Source: Pseudomonadota bacterium
GTDB taxonomy: Bacteria; Pseudomonadota; Gammaproteobacteria; Burkholderiales; Methylophilaceae
Assembly: GCA_029563075.1 (NCBI GenBank)
Contig: JAKQTN010000025.1
Coordinates: 186,001-250,000, forward strand
Direction of reading: 5' to 3'
Length of the DNA: 64,000 nucleotides
The notes beneath the pieces were generated by a model. The model did no database searches and had not been told where the DNA came from. It saw only the letters and a program-made list of their open reading frames with translations. Below are positions 36,147 through 44,200 of this stretch, piece after piece. Numbering within the stretch: position 1 is the stretch's first letter; the number at the start of each line of letters is the position of its first letter. A program made the position numbers and the translations under genes.

Positions 36147-38183
36147 CTAAGCAATTAAATCCGGCATTTCTGCACCGTAAAACTGAACCCTTAATTTTTT
36201 AAGCTGGTCTCTAAAATCTGCTGCTTTTTCAAATTCCAGGTTTTTAGCAGCCTCGTGCATGGCTTTTTCCAGGCGTTTCATTTCTTTCACAATTTGTTTT
36301 TCGCTCAAACTCTCATAATTGGCCTGGTCTTGTGCGGCCTTGCGCTCACGCTTGCCCTCTTCCACATCATACACACCATCAATCATGTCTTTTACACGCT
36401 TGATAATGCCTTTTGGCGTAATACCGTGCGCTTTGTTAAACGCTATTTGCACGCCTCGGCGGCGATTGGTCTCATCAATCGCCAGTTTCATACTGCGTGT
36501 AATGCTGTTACCGTAAAAAATCACCCTGCCATTCAAGTTACGCGCCGCACGGCCTGCGGTTTGAATCAAACTGCGTTCCGAGCGCAAAAATCCCTCTTTG
36601 TCAGCATCCAACACGGCGACCAGTGAAACCTCTGGGATATCCAGACCCTCGCGTAGCAAGTTAATGCCCACCAGCACATCAAATTCACCCAAACGCAAAT
36701 CGCGGATAATCTCGACCCGCTCTACGGTATCAATATCGCTATGCAAATATCGCACCTTCACGCCATGCTCGGCCAGATAATCGGTCAAATCCTCCGCCAT
36801 GCGCTTAGTTAAAGTGGTCGCCAGGACGCGCTCGCCCACCGCAACGCGAAGTTTAATTTCACCTAACAAGTCATCCACTTGCGTATCGGCAGGCTTCACG
36901 GTAATTTCCGGGTCAATCAAGCCGGTTGGTCGCGCAATCATCTCTACCACTTGCTGCTGATGATTCTTCTCATAATCCGCCGGAGTCGCCGAGATAAATA
37001 CGCATTGGCGCATAATACGCTCAAACTCTTCAAATTTAAGCGGCCGGTTATCCAGCGCCGACGGTAGCCGCCAGCCGTAATCCACCAGATTGGTCTTACG
37101 CGACCAGTCGCCTTTATACATGCCGCCAATTTGCGGCACGGTAACGTGGCTTTCGTCAATGATCATCAACGCGTTATCCGGCAAGTAATCAATCAGCGTG
37201 GGTGGAGGATCGCCCGCATTGCGGCCGGATAAATGCCTTGAGTAGTTCTCGATGCCTTTGCAAAAACCGATTTCGTTAAGCATCTCCAGATCAAACCGTG
37301 TGCGCTGCTCGATGCGTTGTGCTTCCACCAACTTGTTTTCTTTGATGTACCAGGCTACGCGGTCGCGCAACTCGGCTTTAATCTTTTCAATTGCCTTGAT
37401 CGTGGTTTCGCGTGATGTTACGTAATGACTTGAAGGATATATTGTAAACCTTTGTATTTTATTGAATATTTGTCCAGTCAAAGGGTCGAATAAAGTGATG
37501 GAATCGACCTCATCATCGAACAAACTAAGCCGCACTGCGGTTTCATTATTTTCCGCAGGAAAGATATCAATCACATCACCGCGCACGCGAAAACAACCGC
37601 GACTAAAATCAAAATCATTGCGGTCGTATTGCATACCCACCAAGCGCTGTATGGCATCCTCCCGGCTGAGTTTATCGCCCTGCTTCAGATGCAGCACCAT
37701 GCTGTGATAATCCGTCGGGTCGCCGATGCCATAAATAGCCGATACGCTGGCGACGATAATACTGTCTTCGCGCTCCAACAGCGCCTTGGTGGCAGATAAG
37801 CGCATCTGTTCGATATGCTCATTGATGCTGGAATCTTTCTCGATAAACAGATCACGCGAGGGCACGTAGGCCTCGGGCTGATAATAATCGTAATAGCTGA
37901 CAAAATATTCCACCGAATTATTGGGGAAAAACTCGCGGAACTCGCTGTACAACTGCGCTGCAAGCGTTTTATTGGGCGCCATCACGATGGCAGGGCGACC
38001 AAGCCTGGCAATGACATTTGCCATGGTGAACGTTTTACCCGAACCGGTCACGCCGAGCAACGTCTGAAACTTCATGCCCTGCTCAATGCCCTGCGTCAGC
38101 TTTTCAATAGCCGCAGGCTGGTCGCCGGCGGGCGGAAAAGGCTGGTAAAGCTGATATTTACTATTGGGAAAGTTTACAAACAC
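36147..38183 (-). CDS. uvrB: Excinuclease ABC subunit B
   Basis: UvrB verifies damage in nucleotide excision repair together with UvrA and UvrC. The 678-residue protein has Walker [14 protein letters not shown] near residue 45, the beta-hairpin region [15 protein letters not shown], helicase motifs through [18 protein letters not shown] and QTAGRAARN, and a C-terminal UVR domain ([20 protein letters not shown]) that binds UvrC. The start is a GTG codon. Confidence 0.97.
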   Translation of the reverse strand: MFVNFPNSKYQLYQPFPPAGDQPAAIEKLTQGIEQGMKFQTLLGVTGSGKTFTMANVIARLGRPAIVMAPNKTLAAQLYSEFREFFPNNSVEYFVSYYDYYQPEAYVPSRDLFIEKDSSINEHIEQMRLSATKALLEREDSIIVASVSAIYGIGDPTDYHSMVLHLKQGDKLSREDAIQRLVGMQYDRNDFDFSRGCFRVRGDVIDIFPAENNETAVRLSLFDDEVDSITLFDPLTGQIFNKIQRFTIYPSSHYVTSRETTIKAIEKIKAELRDRVAWYIKENKLVEAQRIEQRTRFDLEMLNEIGFCKGIENYSRHLSGRNAGDPPPTLIDYLPDNALMIIDESHVTVPQIGGMYKGDWSRKTNLVDYGWRLPSALDNRPLKFEEFERIMRQCVFISATPADYEKNHQQQVVEMIARPTGLIDPEITVKPADTQVDDLLGEIKLRVAVGERVLATTLTKRMAEDLTDYLAEHGVKVRYLHSDIDTVERVEIIRDLRLGEFDVLVGINLLREGLDIPEVSLVAVLDADKEGFLRSERSLIQTAGRAARNLNGRVIFYGNSITRSMKLAIDETNRRRGVQIAFNKAHGITPKGIIKRVKDMIDGVYDVEEGKRERKAAQDQANYESLSEKQIVKEMKRLEKAMHEAAKNLEFEKAADFRDQLKKLRVQFYGAEMPDLIA

Positions 38184-38311
38184 GTTTTAATTTCGATGAG
38201 AATTTAGCAAAATACGATTTTAACAGGGTTTGCAAATTACTTTGCGCGAACTTTGCAGCCAAAAGCGAGTCTTTTAATGAAATCATAAACACAAGTCCAC
38301 CGGGGATCATC

Positions 38312-39325
38312 ATGCGTGCCATAGGCGTAATCATTGCTTTACTATCTGCAACACAACCCGTTTTTGCAATGGACAAAGAAAAATTATTTAATGCCTATTT
38401 TGGTGTAGTGCTCATACGCGGTTACAACGCCGCAGGCGGTCTGGCGTATGGCTCTGGTGTGGTGGTCGGCGAAAATAAAGTTCTTACCAATTGCCACGTA
38501 TTTCGCACTACTAAAGAGCCCTGGATATCCCGCGGTGAAGACACCTACTCCATCAATTCAGTAAAAGCTGATGTTTGGCATGATTTATGTTTGGTTACCA
38601 CGAGCCCGCTACCGTTTAAACCTGTTCAACTAGGGAAAAGCGCAGACCTAAAACGCGGTCAGGAGGTTGTCGCGTTTGGCCACTCCAACGGTGTGCCTGC
38701 CCCGCTTACCTCTAGCGGCAGCGTTAAGGCTCTGCACGATGATGTCACAGGCAAAGTGATCCGCAGCACTGCCAAATTCAGCATGGGCGCCAGCGGCAGC
38801 GGCCTGTTCGATATGGAAGGGAGGCTGGTTGGCATCAACACCTTTAAAACCGCTGGGCGCGTGGGCAGCATTCACTTTGCTTTGCCAATTGATTGGTTAG
38901 ACAAGCTGGACAAACAAACCGAAATCTCTACTTTCCCTATTTCCGGCAGAGCACTGTGGGAAGAAGACGAAGACAAAAAACCATTCTACATGCAGGCTGC
39001 CGTGCCTGAATCGCGCCAAGACTGGCCAAAACTGGCACTGGTGGCAGAAAAATGGACTGAGGCAGAACCAAAAAATACCGAGGCTTGGCATGCTTTGGGC
39101 CTGGCACTGGAAAACATGGGCAATAGAGAGCTTGCTGAAAAATCTTATAAGCAATCTGTAACGCTCGATACGGGGAATTTTGATGCGCTCATCAGGCTGG
39201 GTGCACTGGCCAAGGCACGTGGCGATGCTGCAGAAATGCACCGCATACAAATCGCACTGACCGGTATCGATAAAGATATTGCCTCGGAATACAGCCAAAT
39301 GATGGGTTGTAGTGCAGAGTGCTAA
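38312..39325 (+). CDS. Exported trypsin-like serine protease with TPR C-terminus
   Basis: The 337-residue precursor has a signal peptide (MRAIGVIIALLSATQPVFA) and an S1C/trypsin-2-like protease domain over about 25-200: the His in LTNCHVFR, the Asp in ADVWHDLCLV and the Ser in MGASGSGLFD. No PDZ domain follows; instead, about 225-330 is TPR-like (WHALGLALENMGNRELAEKSYKQSV is split across one repeat). This layout differs from DegP/HtrA and suggests a periplasmic protease with a protein-binding module. The gene is divergent from uvrB. Confidence 0.8.
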   Translation: MRAIGVIIALLSATQPVFAMDKEKLFNAYFGVVLIRGYNAAGGLAYGSGVVVGENKVLTNCHVFRTTKEPWISRGEDTYSINSVKADVWHDLCLVTTSPLPFKPVQLGKSADLKRGQEVVAFGHSNGVPAPLTSSGSVKALHDDVTGKVIRSTAKFSMGASGSGLFDMEGRLVGINTFKTAGRVGSIHFALPIDWLDKLDKQTEISTFPISGRALWEEDEDKKPFYMQAAVPESRQDWPKLALVAEKWTEAEPKNTEAWHALGLALENMGNRELAEKSYKQSVTLDTGNFDALIRLGALAKARGDAAEMHRIQIALTGIDKDIASEYSQMMGCSAEC

Positions 39326-39428
39326 ACTGGGCGCGCTACTTTTAGTTTCCGAAATTCAGGTTTTTTGCGTAAAATAATGTTTTAAATACAAAAAACCCAG
39401 TTTCAAGACTAAATCCAAGGATGTTATT

Positions 39429-40640
39429 TTGAGCAACTTCGCATCAGGCGTGCTATCGCACCGCGTTTTATCGATTAAAGAATCCCCCACCCTTGCCATT
39501 ACAGCAAAAGCGGCTAAATACAAGGCAGAAGGCCGCCCTATCATTGGCTTGGCTGCTGGCGAACCCGATTTTGACACGCCACAGCACATCAAAGATGCGG
39601 CAAAAGCAGCAATTGATGCGGGCTTTACCAAGTACACACCTGTCAGCGGCATCCCCAGCCTTAAAAAAGCCGTTGTCAATAAATTCAAAAATGAAAACGG
39701 CTTTGACTACACCGTCAATGAAGTAATTGTTGGCGTGGGCGGCAAGCAAACCATATTTAACCTGTGCCTGGCGGTGCTCAACGCGGGCGATGAAGTGATT
39801 ATCCCTGCACCTTACTGGGTATCTTATGCTGATATCGCCATGGTGGCTGAAGCGGTGCCGGTGATTATCGAATGCGGTATCGAGCAAGGCTTTAAGCTGC
39901 TGCCAGCGCAATTAGAAGCCGCCATTACGCGCAAAACCAAACTGGTGATGTTCAACTCCCCTTCCAACCCTACTGGCGCGGTGTACAGCCTGGATGAGCT
40001 CAAAGCCTTGGGCGACGTACTGCTAAAACATCCGCATGTGCTAATTGCGACTGACGACATGTACGAACACGTGAATTTAACGGACGATAAGTTCTATAAC
40101 ATCCTCAATGCGGCACCGGCATTAAAAGACCGTTGCATCGTGCTTAACGGCGTTTCCAAGGCATATTCCATGACGGGTTGGCGCATCGGTTACGCGGCGG
40201 GCCCCGCCTACATCATCAAAGCCATGGAAATCCTGCAAAGCCAGTCTACCAGCAACGCTACTTCCATCTCGCAATACGCGGCCGAAGCCGCACTCAGCGG
40301 CTCCCAAGAATGCATCAAACCCATGGTGGCAGCATTTAAAGAGCGGCATAAATACGTGGTAGATCGCTTTAATGCCATGCCGGGCTTAAGTTGCCTAATG
40401 GCGGGCGGTGCGTTTTACGCGTTCCCCGATGCGCGCATGGCCATTGCCAATCTGCACAAAGCAGGCAAAATTAGCGCGGCAACTGATATGGCGCTGGCTG
40501 AATATCTACTTGAAAAATTCGATGTCGCGGTAGTACCAGGCTCTGCATTTGGTGCAGAAGGCTATTTCCGTATTTCGTTCGCTACCTCGATGGACAATTT
40601 ACGCGTTGCGCTAGACAGGATTGCCAAGGCGCTCGAATAA
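39429..40640 (+). CDS. Pyridoxal-phosphate aminotransferase (aspartate aminotransferase, class I)
   Basis: The 403-residue enzyme is a fold-type I aminotransferase close to the bacterial Ib aspartate aminotransferases: GLAAGEPDFDTPQHIKDAA near residue 37, SNPTGAVYS, and the PLP-lysine motif NGVSKAYSMTGWRIGYAAG near residue 239. It makes aspartate from oxaloacetate, with possible arogenate/prephenate side activity. The start is TTG at 39429, with AAGGA eight bases upstream. It stands alone between two unrelated genes. Confidence 0.93.
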   Translation: MSNFASGVLSHRVLSIKESPTLAITAKAAKYKAEGRPIIGLAAGEPDFDTPQHIKDAAKAAIDAGFTKYTPVSGIPSLKKAVVNKFKNENGFDYTVNEVIVGVGGKQTIFNLCLAVLNAGDEVIIPAPYWVSYADIAMVAEAVPVIIECGIEQGFKLLPAQLEAAITRKTKLVMFNSPSNPTGAVYSLDELKALGDVLLKHPHVLIATDDMYEHVNLTDDKFYNILNAAPALKDRCIVLNGVSKAYSMTGWRIGYAAGPAYIIKAMEILQSQSTSNATSISQYAAEAALSGSQECIKPMVAAFKERHKYVVDRFNAMPGLSCLMAGGAFYAFPDARMAIANLHKAGKISAATDMALAEYLLEKFDVAVVPGSAFGAEGYFRISFATSMDNLRVALDRIAKALE

Positions 40641-40735
40641 ATCAGCGCACTGGTATAAATAAATATCCGCTTGTGGTGAGCCTGTTAAACCACGGCACCA
40701 TTAGACAAACTCATGGCCTGAAATAGGCAGGCTAT

Positions 40736-42091
40736 CTATTTTTCATCACCAAACAAGCCCTTAAGCTTGTCCAGCGCACCTCCTGCCTTTACGCCCAAGC
40801 CGGTTCCGACGCCTGGGCCCAACACTGCCGTACCGGCAACTGCACCTGCCAATGCTGCCTTTGATGGCAATACCACTGGATTACTCACCGTGCCGGAAAC
40901 TTCCAAAGGGATCGCGGCCAAGCTCACGCTACGCTTAACCTCCACCTCCACAGCACCGTTTAATTCTTTTTTGGGACTTATTTTAATTTGCCCGGCCGCA
41001 GCCAGCAGACCAGAGCTGATTTTAAGCTCACGCAAATGATATTGCCTGCCGGAAACATTCAACAACCCCGAAAATTCCTCAAATTCTGTTTCTCCGCCCC
41101 GCTGACCCTGCTTTAACAATAAGCTTGCTGCCTTAACTAAATCCACGCCATGCAGCACGCCTTTTTTTACATTAAATCGAAAATCTGCGCGCAGGCGATC
41201 CATCAACTGACCCGCTTCTTTAGCACTGGCCGAGAAATTACCCTTGCCAAATAAATGCCCGCTCAAATAAGTTGATTTGCTGACCATGCTGGTTGGCTCT
41301 TTAACAGACAAATTTTCTACTTTTAGTTTCCCGTTCGCGCGCCAATTCGCCTTCCCCTTATTCTCTTGCCAAGAAAGCGTCGCATTGCCCGTTAATTTTC
41401 CTTGGTAAAGCGCGACATCAATGATAGGCATTGCCAGCCTGCTGTCTTTTAGGTGCATTTCAACCTTTGCCTTATCAATCAACAACGGCAGGCCTGCTGG
41501 CAATGTCCATTTCTCAGCATTCGCTACTATCAAATGCCCATCGTCTTCCGGCGTAACATCCGCCTTAAGCTTGCCATCAATGGTTTCTATTAAGGCAGAT
41601 TGCAATTTATTGGTGTCAGTAAGCATTACCTCGACATTGATAACAGGAAATTCTACATCGGGCCAAACCAACTGCAGTTCATCGACTTTGACATGTCGGA
41701 TATTGACTGCCGCAGCCTCGCTGCTCTCTGTCTTTTTGGCAGATAAGGCAGAAACTATCTCCAAAGCTGCTTTTTTAACAATGGGCCTGCTGATGGTTAA
41801 GTCAATTATTTTGGTAGCAGAAAACAAAGAGCCAATGGTTGGAGTAATTACCAAACTCTCCACCTTAAGCTCATGATGTTCACCCACAGTAATGCCGCTG
41901 GCAACCACGCGCGGGCTAGGCAATAAGTACAAATGTGCTGAATTAATTGTGACAGACGCGCCAAGCTTCTCACTTGCAATTTTTTCAGCCTCATGCAAAT
42001 AAGTCTGCAAGGGGATTAAAAAAGGCAAAATAACTAGCAAGCCAATAACAATGGCTGTGCCAATTAATATTTTTTTATATTTTTTCATCAT
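40736..42091 (-). CDS. AsmA family protein
   Basis: The 451-residue protein begins with one membrane anchor (KILIGTAIVIGLLVILPFLI) and continues as a long beta-rich periplasmic body with the AsmA pattern (VTINSAHLYLLPSPRVVASG at the N-terminus, LSGLLNVSGRQYHLRELKI-type repeats near 340-380). AsmA-like proteins are bridge-like lipid transporters of the envelope. It ends with a Gly/Lys-rich tail. It borders the tRNA-Asn gene that serves as the island insertion site. Confidence 0.85.
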   Translation of the reverse strand: MMKKYKKILIGTAIVIGLLVILPFLIPLQTYLHEAEKIASEKLGASVTINSAHLYLLPSPRVVASGITVGEHHELKVESLVITPTIGSLFSATKIIDLTISRPIVKKAALEIVSALSAKKTESSEAAAVNIRHVKVDELQLVWPDVEFPVINVEVMLTDTNKLQSALIETIDGKLKADVTPEDDGHLIVANAEKWTLPAGLPLLIDKAKVEMHLKDSRLAMPIIDVALYQGKLTGNATLSWQENKGKANWRANGKLKVENLSVKEPTSMVSKSTYLSGHLFGKGNFSASAKEAGQLMDRLRADFRFNVKKGVLHGVDLVKAASLLLKQGQRGGETEFEEFSGLLNVSGRQYHLRELKISSGLLAAAGQIKISPKKELNGAVEVEVKRSVSLAAIPLEVSGTVSNPVVLPSKAALAGAVAGTAVLGPGVGTGLGVKAGGALDKLKGLFGDEK

Positions 42092-42171
42092 TTAAGCGGT
42101 AAATTATACGCGTAATGATTGACCAAAAAGCGCTTAGCCAGTATTATCACGCCTTCATTAGTTTAACCGAT

Positions 42172-42247
42172 TCCTCGATAGCTCAGTCGGTAGAGCAACG
42201 GACTGTTAATCCGTGTGTCCCTGGTTCGAGCCCAGGTCGAGGAGCCA
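42172..42247 (+). tRNA. tRNA-Asn (anticodon GTT)
   Basis: A complete 76-nt class I tRNA with acceptor TCCTCGA/TCGAGGA, D-arm GCTCAGTCGGTAGAGC, anticodon loop carrying GTT at 42205-42207, GTTCGAGCC T-loop and encoded CCA. Its last 46 bases plus one flanking base recur at 54976-55022, so the gene is the insertion site of the following island and its 3' part is supplied by the island. Confidence 0.97.
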
Positions 42248-42248
42248 A
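42202..42248 (+). repeat. attL: left 47-bp direct repeat
   Basis: The sequence from ACTGTTAATCCG to the CCA end plus one A is identical to 54976-55022. It starts in the anticodon stem and covers the whole 3' half of tRNA-Asn, the classical crossover region of tRNA-directed tyrosine integrases. Confidence 0.9.
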
Positions 42249-42386
42249 ACAAATAAAGGCTAGCGTTTAGGCGCTGGCCTTTTTCATTTCTGTGCTGTGA
42301 CTAAAATGTGACAAACTCACCACATTGTTTCCACCTCGACTGTGTTCAATTTTTAGGTAGCGAACGACAAATTTACAGGGAAAATC

Positions 42387-43505
42387 TCAATCATAATCCT
42401 CTACACTAGTGTATAGAGATAAGTCCGTTGTTGAACTATATCCAGGGCGTGGAGGAAAGCCTCCTTGATGAAGCCAGTTGCTTCCAGCAGTAATCTTGAC
42501 ATTACCACCTCTGCGCATAAACGCGTTAAGGACAATCTTTCTTGGATGTTTTGAGTCATCTTTAGGGGCAGAAACAAAACATGAAAATCTCTTTGGAGAA
42601 TTGTCAGGTTGTATTGAACCAACAAGTCTATTCAAAATCGTGGGCCCTACGTTGCGCCTGCTTCCATGGTGAGGAACCTGAACAAAACTAAAATTTTGAA
42701 GAATAAACCCTCTACTTTCTGCATATTCAGCAGCCCATCGTAAGGCATTTACTCCTGCGTCGCCTGTGAGGAGGTATCTACGATCTTCGCCAACATCGGC
42801 AAACATAACTACACTGGATTCATTACTTGCTGATGTTACTCCACCGTCCTTTAATCTTTCATTATTCCATGACTCATCAATCCATTTTTGAGCCTGTTCT
42901 TGCAAAATTTTCATTAATTGACTAATAATTGAAGAATCTTCTTTACCTATCCAAAAATTGACACTTTCCAATAACTCTTGATTAGCTTCAGGCGTTTTCT
43001 CAAACTGAGGTAAAAGATGAATATATGAGTACTTAGTTGGTGATAGAACAGTAAATGGTCCAATTTCCGCACCTTGAAAAGGATAATAAACATCAATTCC
43101 TTTTTCGTTTGCGAGATCCAGCAATTCAGAGATTATGGAGTATTCAGCTTTTATAGAATTATTCAGACCGTTTTCGGTCCAGTTTGGGTTCTTAAATAAA
43201 TGAATTGCTTCTGCAGACAATAACCAAGGTATATGCATCCACAAGTTTTTCACTGGGATTTCATTCAAAACCTCTCTCAGGCCAGAAGCATGATCATTAT
43301 CAGAATGAGTCAAGACTACATCTTCAAGAATTACATTTTGACCAAAATGCAATTTTAAATGCTCAACTAATGTTTCACCTGTTTTAGCTGTACCTCCATC
43401 GACTAACATTAATTTATAATTGGTTGGATTGCCATATCTAACAATAATCGCATCTCCAGCGCTACTGGCTTCACCTACAGCTAAAAATTCAACCTCACAG
43501 AACAT
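42387..43505 (-). CDS. MBL-fold metallohydrolase, ComEC-like (defence-operon member)
   Basis: The 372-residue cytoplasmic protein has the metallo-beta-lactamase motifs: HSDNDH (67-72), which fits HxHxDH with Ser-Asn-like variation (first position H67, D69, D71, H72), LLTGDAG near 250, and VPHHGSRRN near 275. This pattern matches the ComEC/Rec2-type MBL domain, which are nucleases or phosphodiesterases, but no membrane part is fused. It is the last gene of the operon, 5 bp after the membrane protein. Substrate is not known. Confidence 0.8.
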   Translation of the reverse strand: MFCEVEFLAVGEASSAGDAIIVRYGNPTNYKLMLVDGGTAKTGETLVEHLKLHFGQNVILEDVVLTHSDNDHASGLREVLNEIPVKNLWMHIPWLLSAEAIHLFKNPNWTENGLNNSIKAEYSIISELLDLANEKGIDVYYPFQGAEIGPFTVLSPTKYSYIHLLPQFEKTPEANQELLESVNFWIGKEDSSIISQLMKILQEQAQKWIDESWNNERLKDGGVTSASNESSVVMFADVGEDRRYLLTGDAGVNALRWAAEYAESRGFILQNFSFVQVPHHGSRRNVGPTILNRLVGSIQPDNSPKRFSCFVSAPKDDSKHPRKIVLNAFMRRGGNVKITAGSNWLHQGGFPPRPGYSSTTDLSLYTSVEDYD

Positions 43506-43510
43506 GAAAA

Positions 43511-44002
43511 TTATCTTTTGAAGTGAGAGTCAACTCGACTCTTAATATAATTAGTTTGTTTACGATACGAGAGCAAAAATAGAAATAAAAGCAGGACTAT
43601 CAATATAGAAAGGCTGTACTCAAAAAAGAAATAAATTACTGACCCTAGCAATTCATACAATTTAGCTAGTAGAAGAAGGAAAAAAACAACAGATATAGTT
43701 CTATACATGTTATTAGCTTCAGATAATAAATCCAATTTGGAATCGGCTTTGCCAGCTTCCACAAAGTCTTTATAAGGGGCAAATTTCAAGAATGAAATAT
43801 ATCTTAAAAACGGCTCTAAAAAGAGCGAACCAACCCTACTAATTACTAAACCTGAAAAGTAGCAAATGAATAAATTCATTATGGCTGAATCTACAAAGAA
43901 ATTGAATGAAGTATAACTAGTTAAAATTACACAAAATAAGATACCAGGAAGTAAATAATTGAATAAATTATAAGTAGTAAGCTTATCAAGCAACTCTTTC
44001 AT
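43511..44002 (-). CDS. Small membrane protein of the defence-like operon
   Basis: I do not recognise a family. From ATG 44002, six bases after GGAG, the product is 163 residues: an N-terminal amphipathic start (MKELLDKLTTYNLFNYLLPG), two hydrophobic segments in the first 75 residues, a soluble loop (about 80-105) and two strongly hydrophobic segments (about 108-150), then a basic C-terminus. Four membrane helices are likely. It may be an effector that disturbs the membrane, or an anchor for the soluble partners. An upstream TTG at 44014 is rejected because it would overlap the ribosome binding site. Confidence 0.65.
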   Translation of the reverse strand: MKELLDKLTTYNLFNYLLPGILFCVILTSYTSFNFFVDSAIMNLFICYFSGLVISRVGSLFLEPFLRYISFLKFAPYKDFVEAGKADSKLDLLSEANNMYRTISVVFFLLLLAKLYELLGSVIYFFFEYSLSILIVLLLFLFLLSYRKQTNYIKSRVDSHFKR

Positions 44003-44068
44003 AGGAGACTCCAATTTAGTGAAAGAAATATGACTCTAAAATGTTGAAACTATAAATTAAAACTTCAT

Positions 44069-44200
44069 TCAATTCATTGTAATTGAAAAACAAAAATCGT
44101 TGGGTTGTTTAAAGAATTTTAGTACGCCTAGATGAAACACCATTGCACGCATACCACCGCCAGAAAGTACTAAAGAAATTTTTGATTGTTCAATTGTCAT
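44069..44200 (-). pseudogene. Truncated patatin-like phospholipase
   Basis: The 43-codon frame opens with the patatin oxyanion motif SGGGMRAMVFHLGVLKFF at residues 13-30 and then loses similarity (KQPNDFCFSITMN) and stops. Patatin phospholipases need the later GxSxG Ser and DG/A Asp, which are absent, so this is the 5' remnant of a gene of normally about 300 codons. Its ATG overlaps the E2-E1-JAB stop (ATGA), so it is in the correct frame and coupling position for an operon gene. A 66-bp scar separates it from the membrane protein. Deletion, not random similarity, is the simplest reading. Confidence 0.75.
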
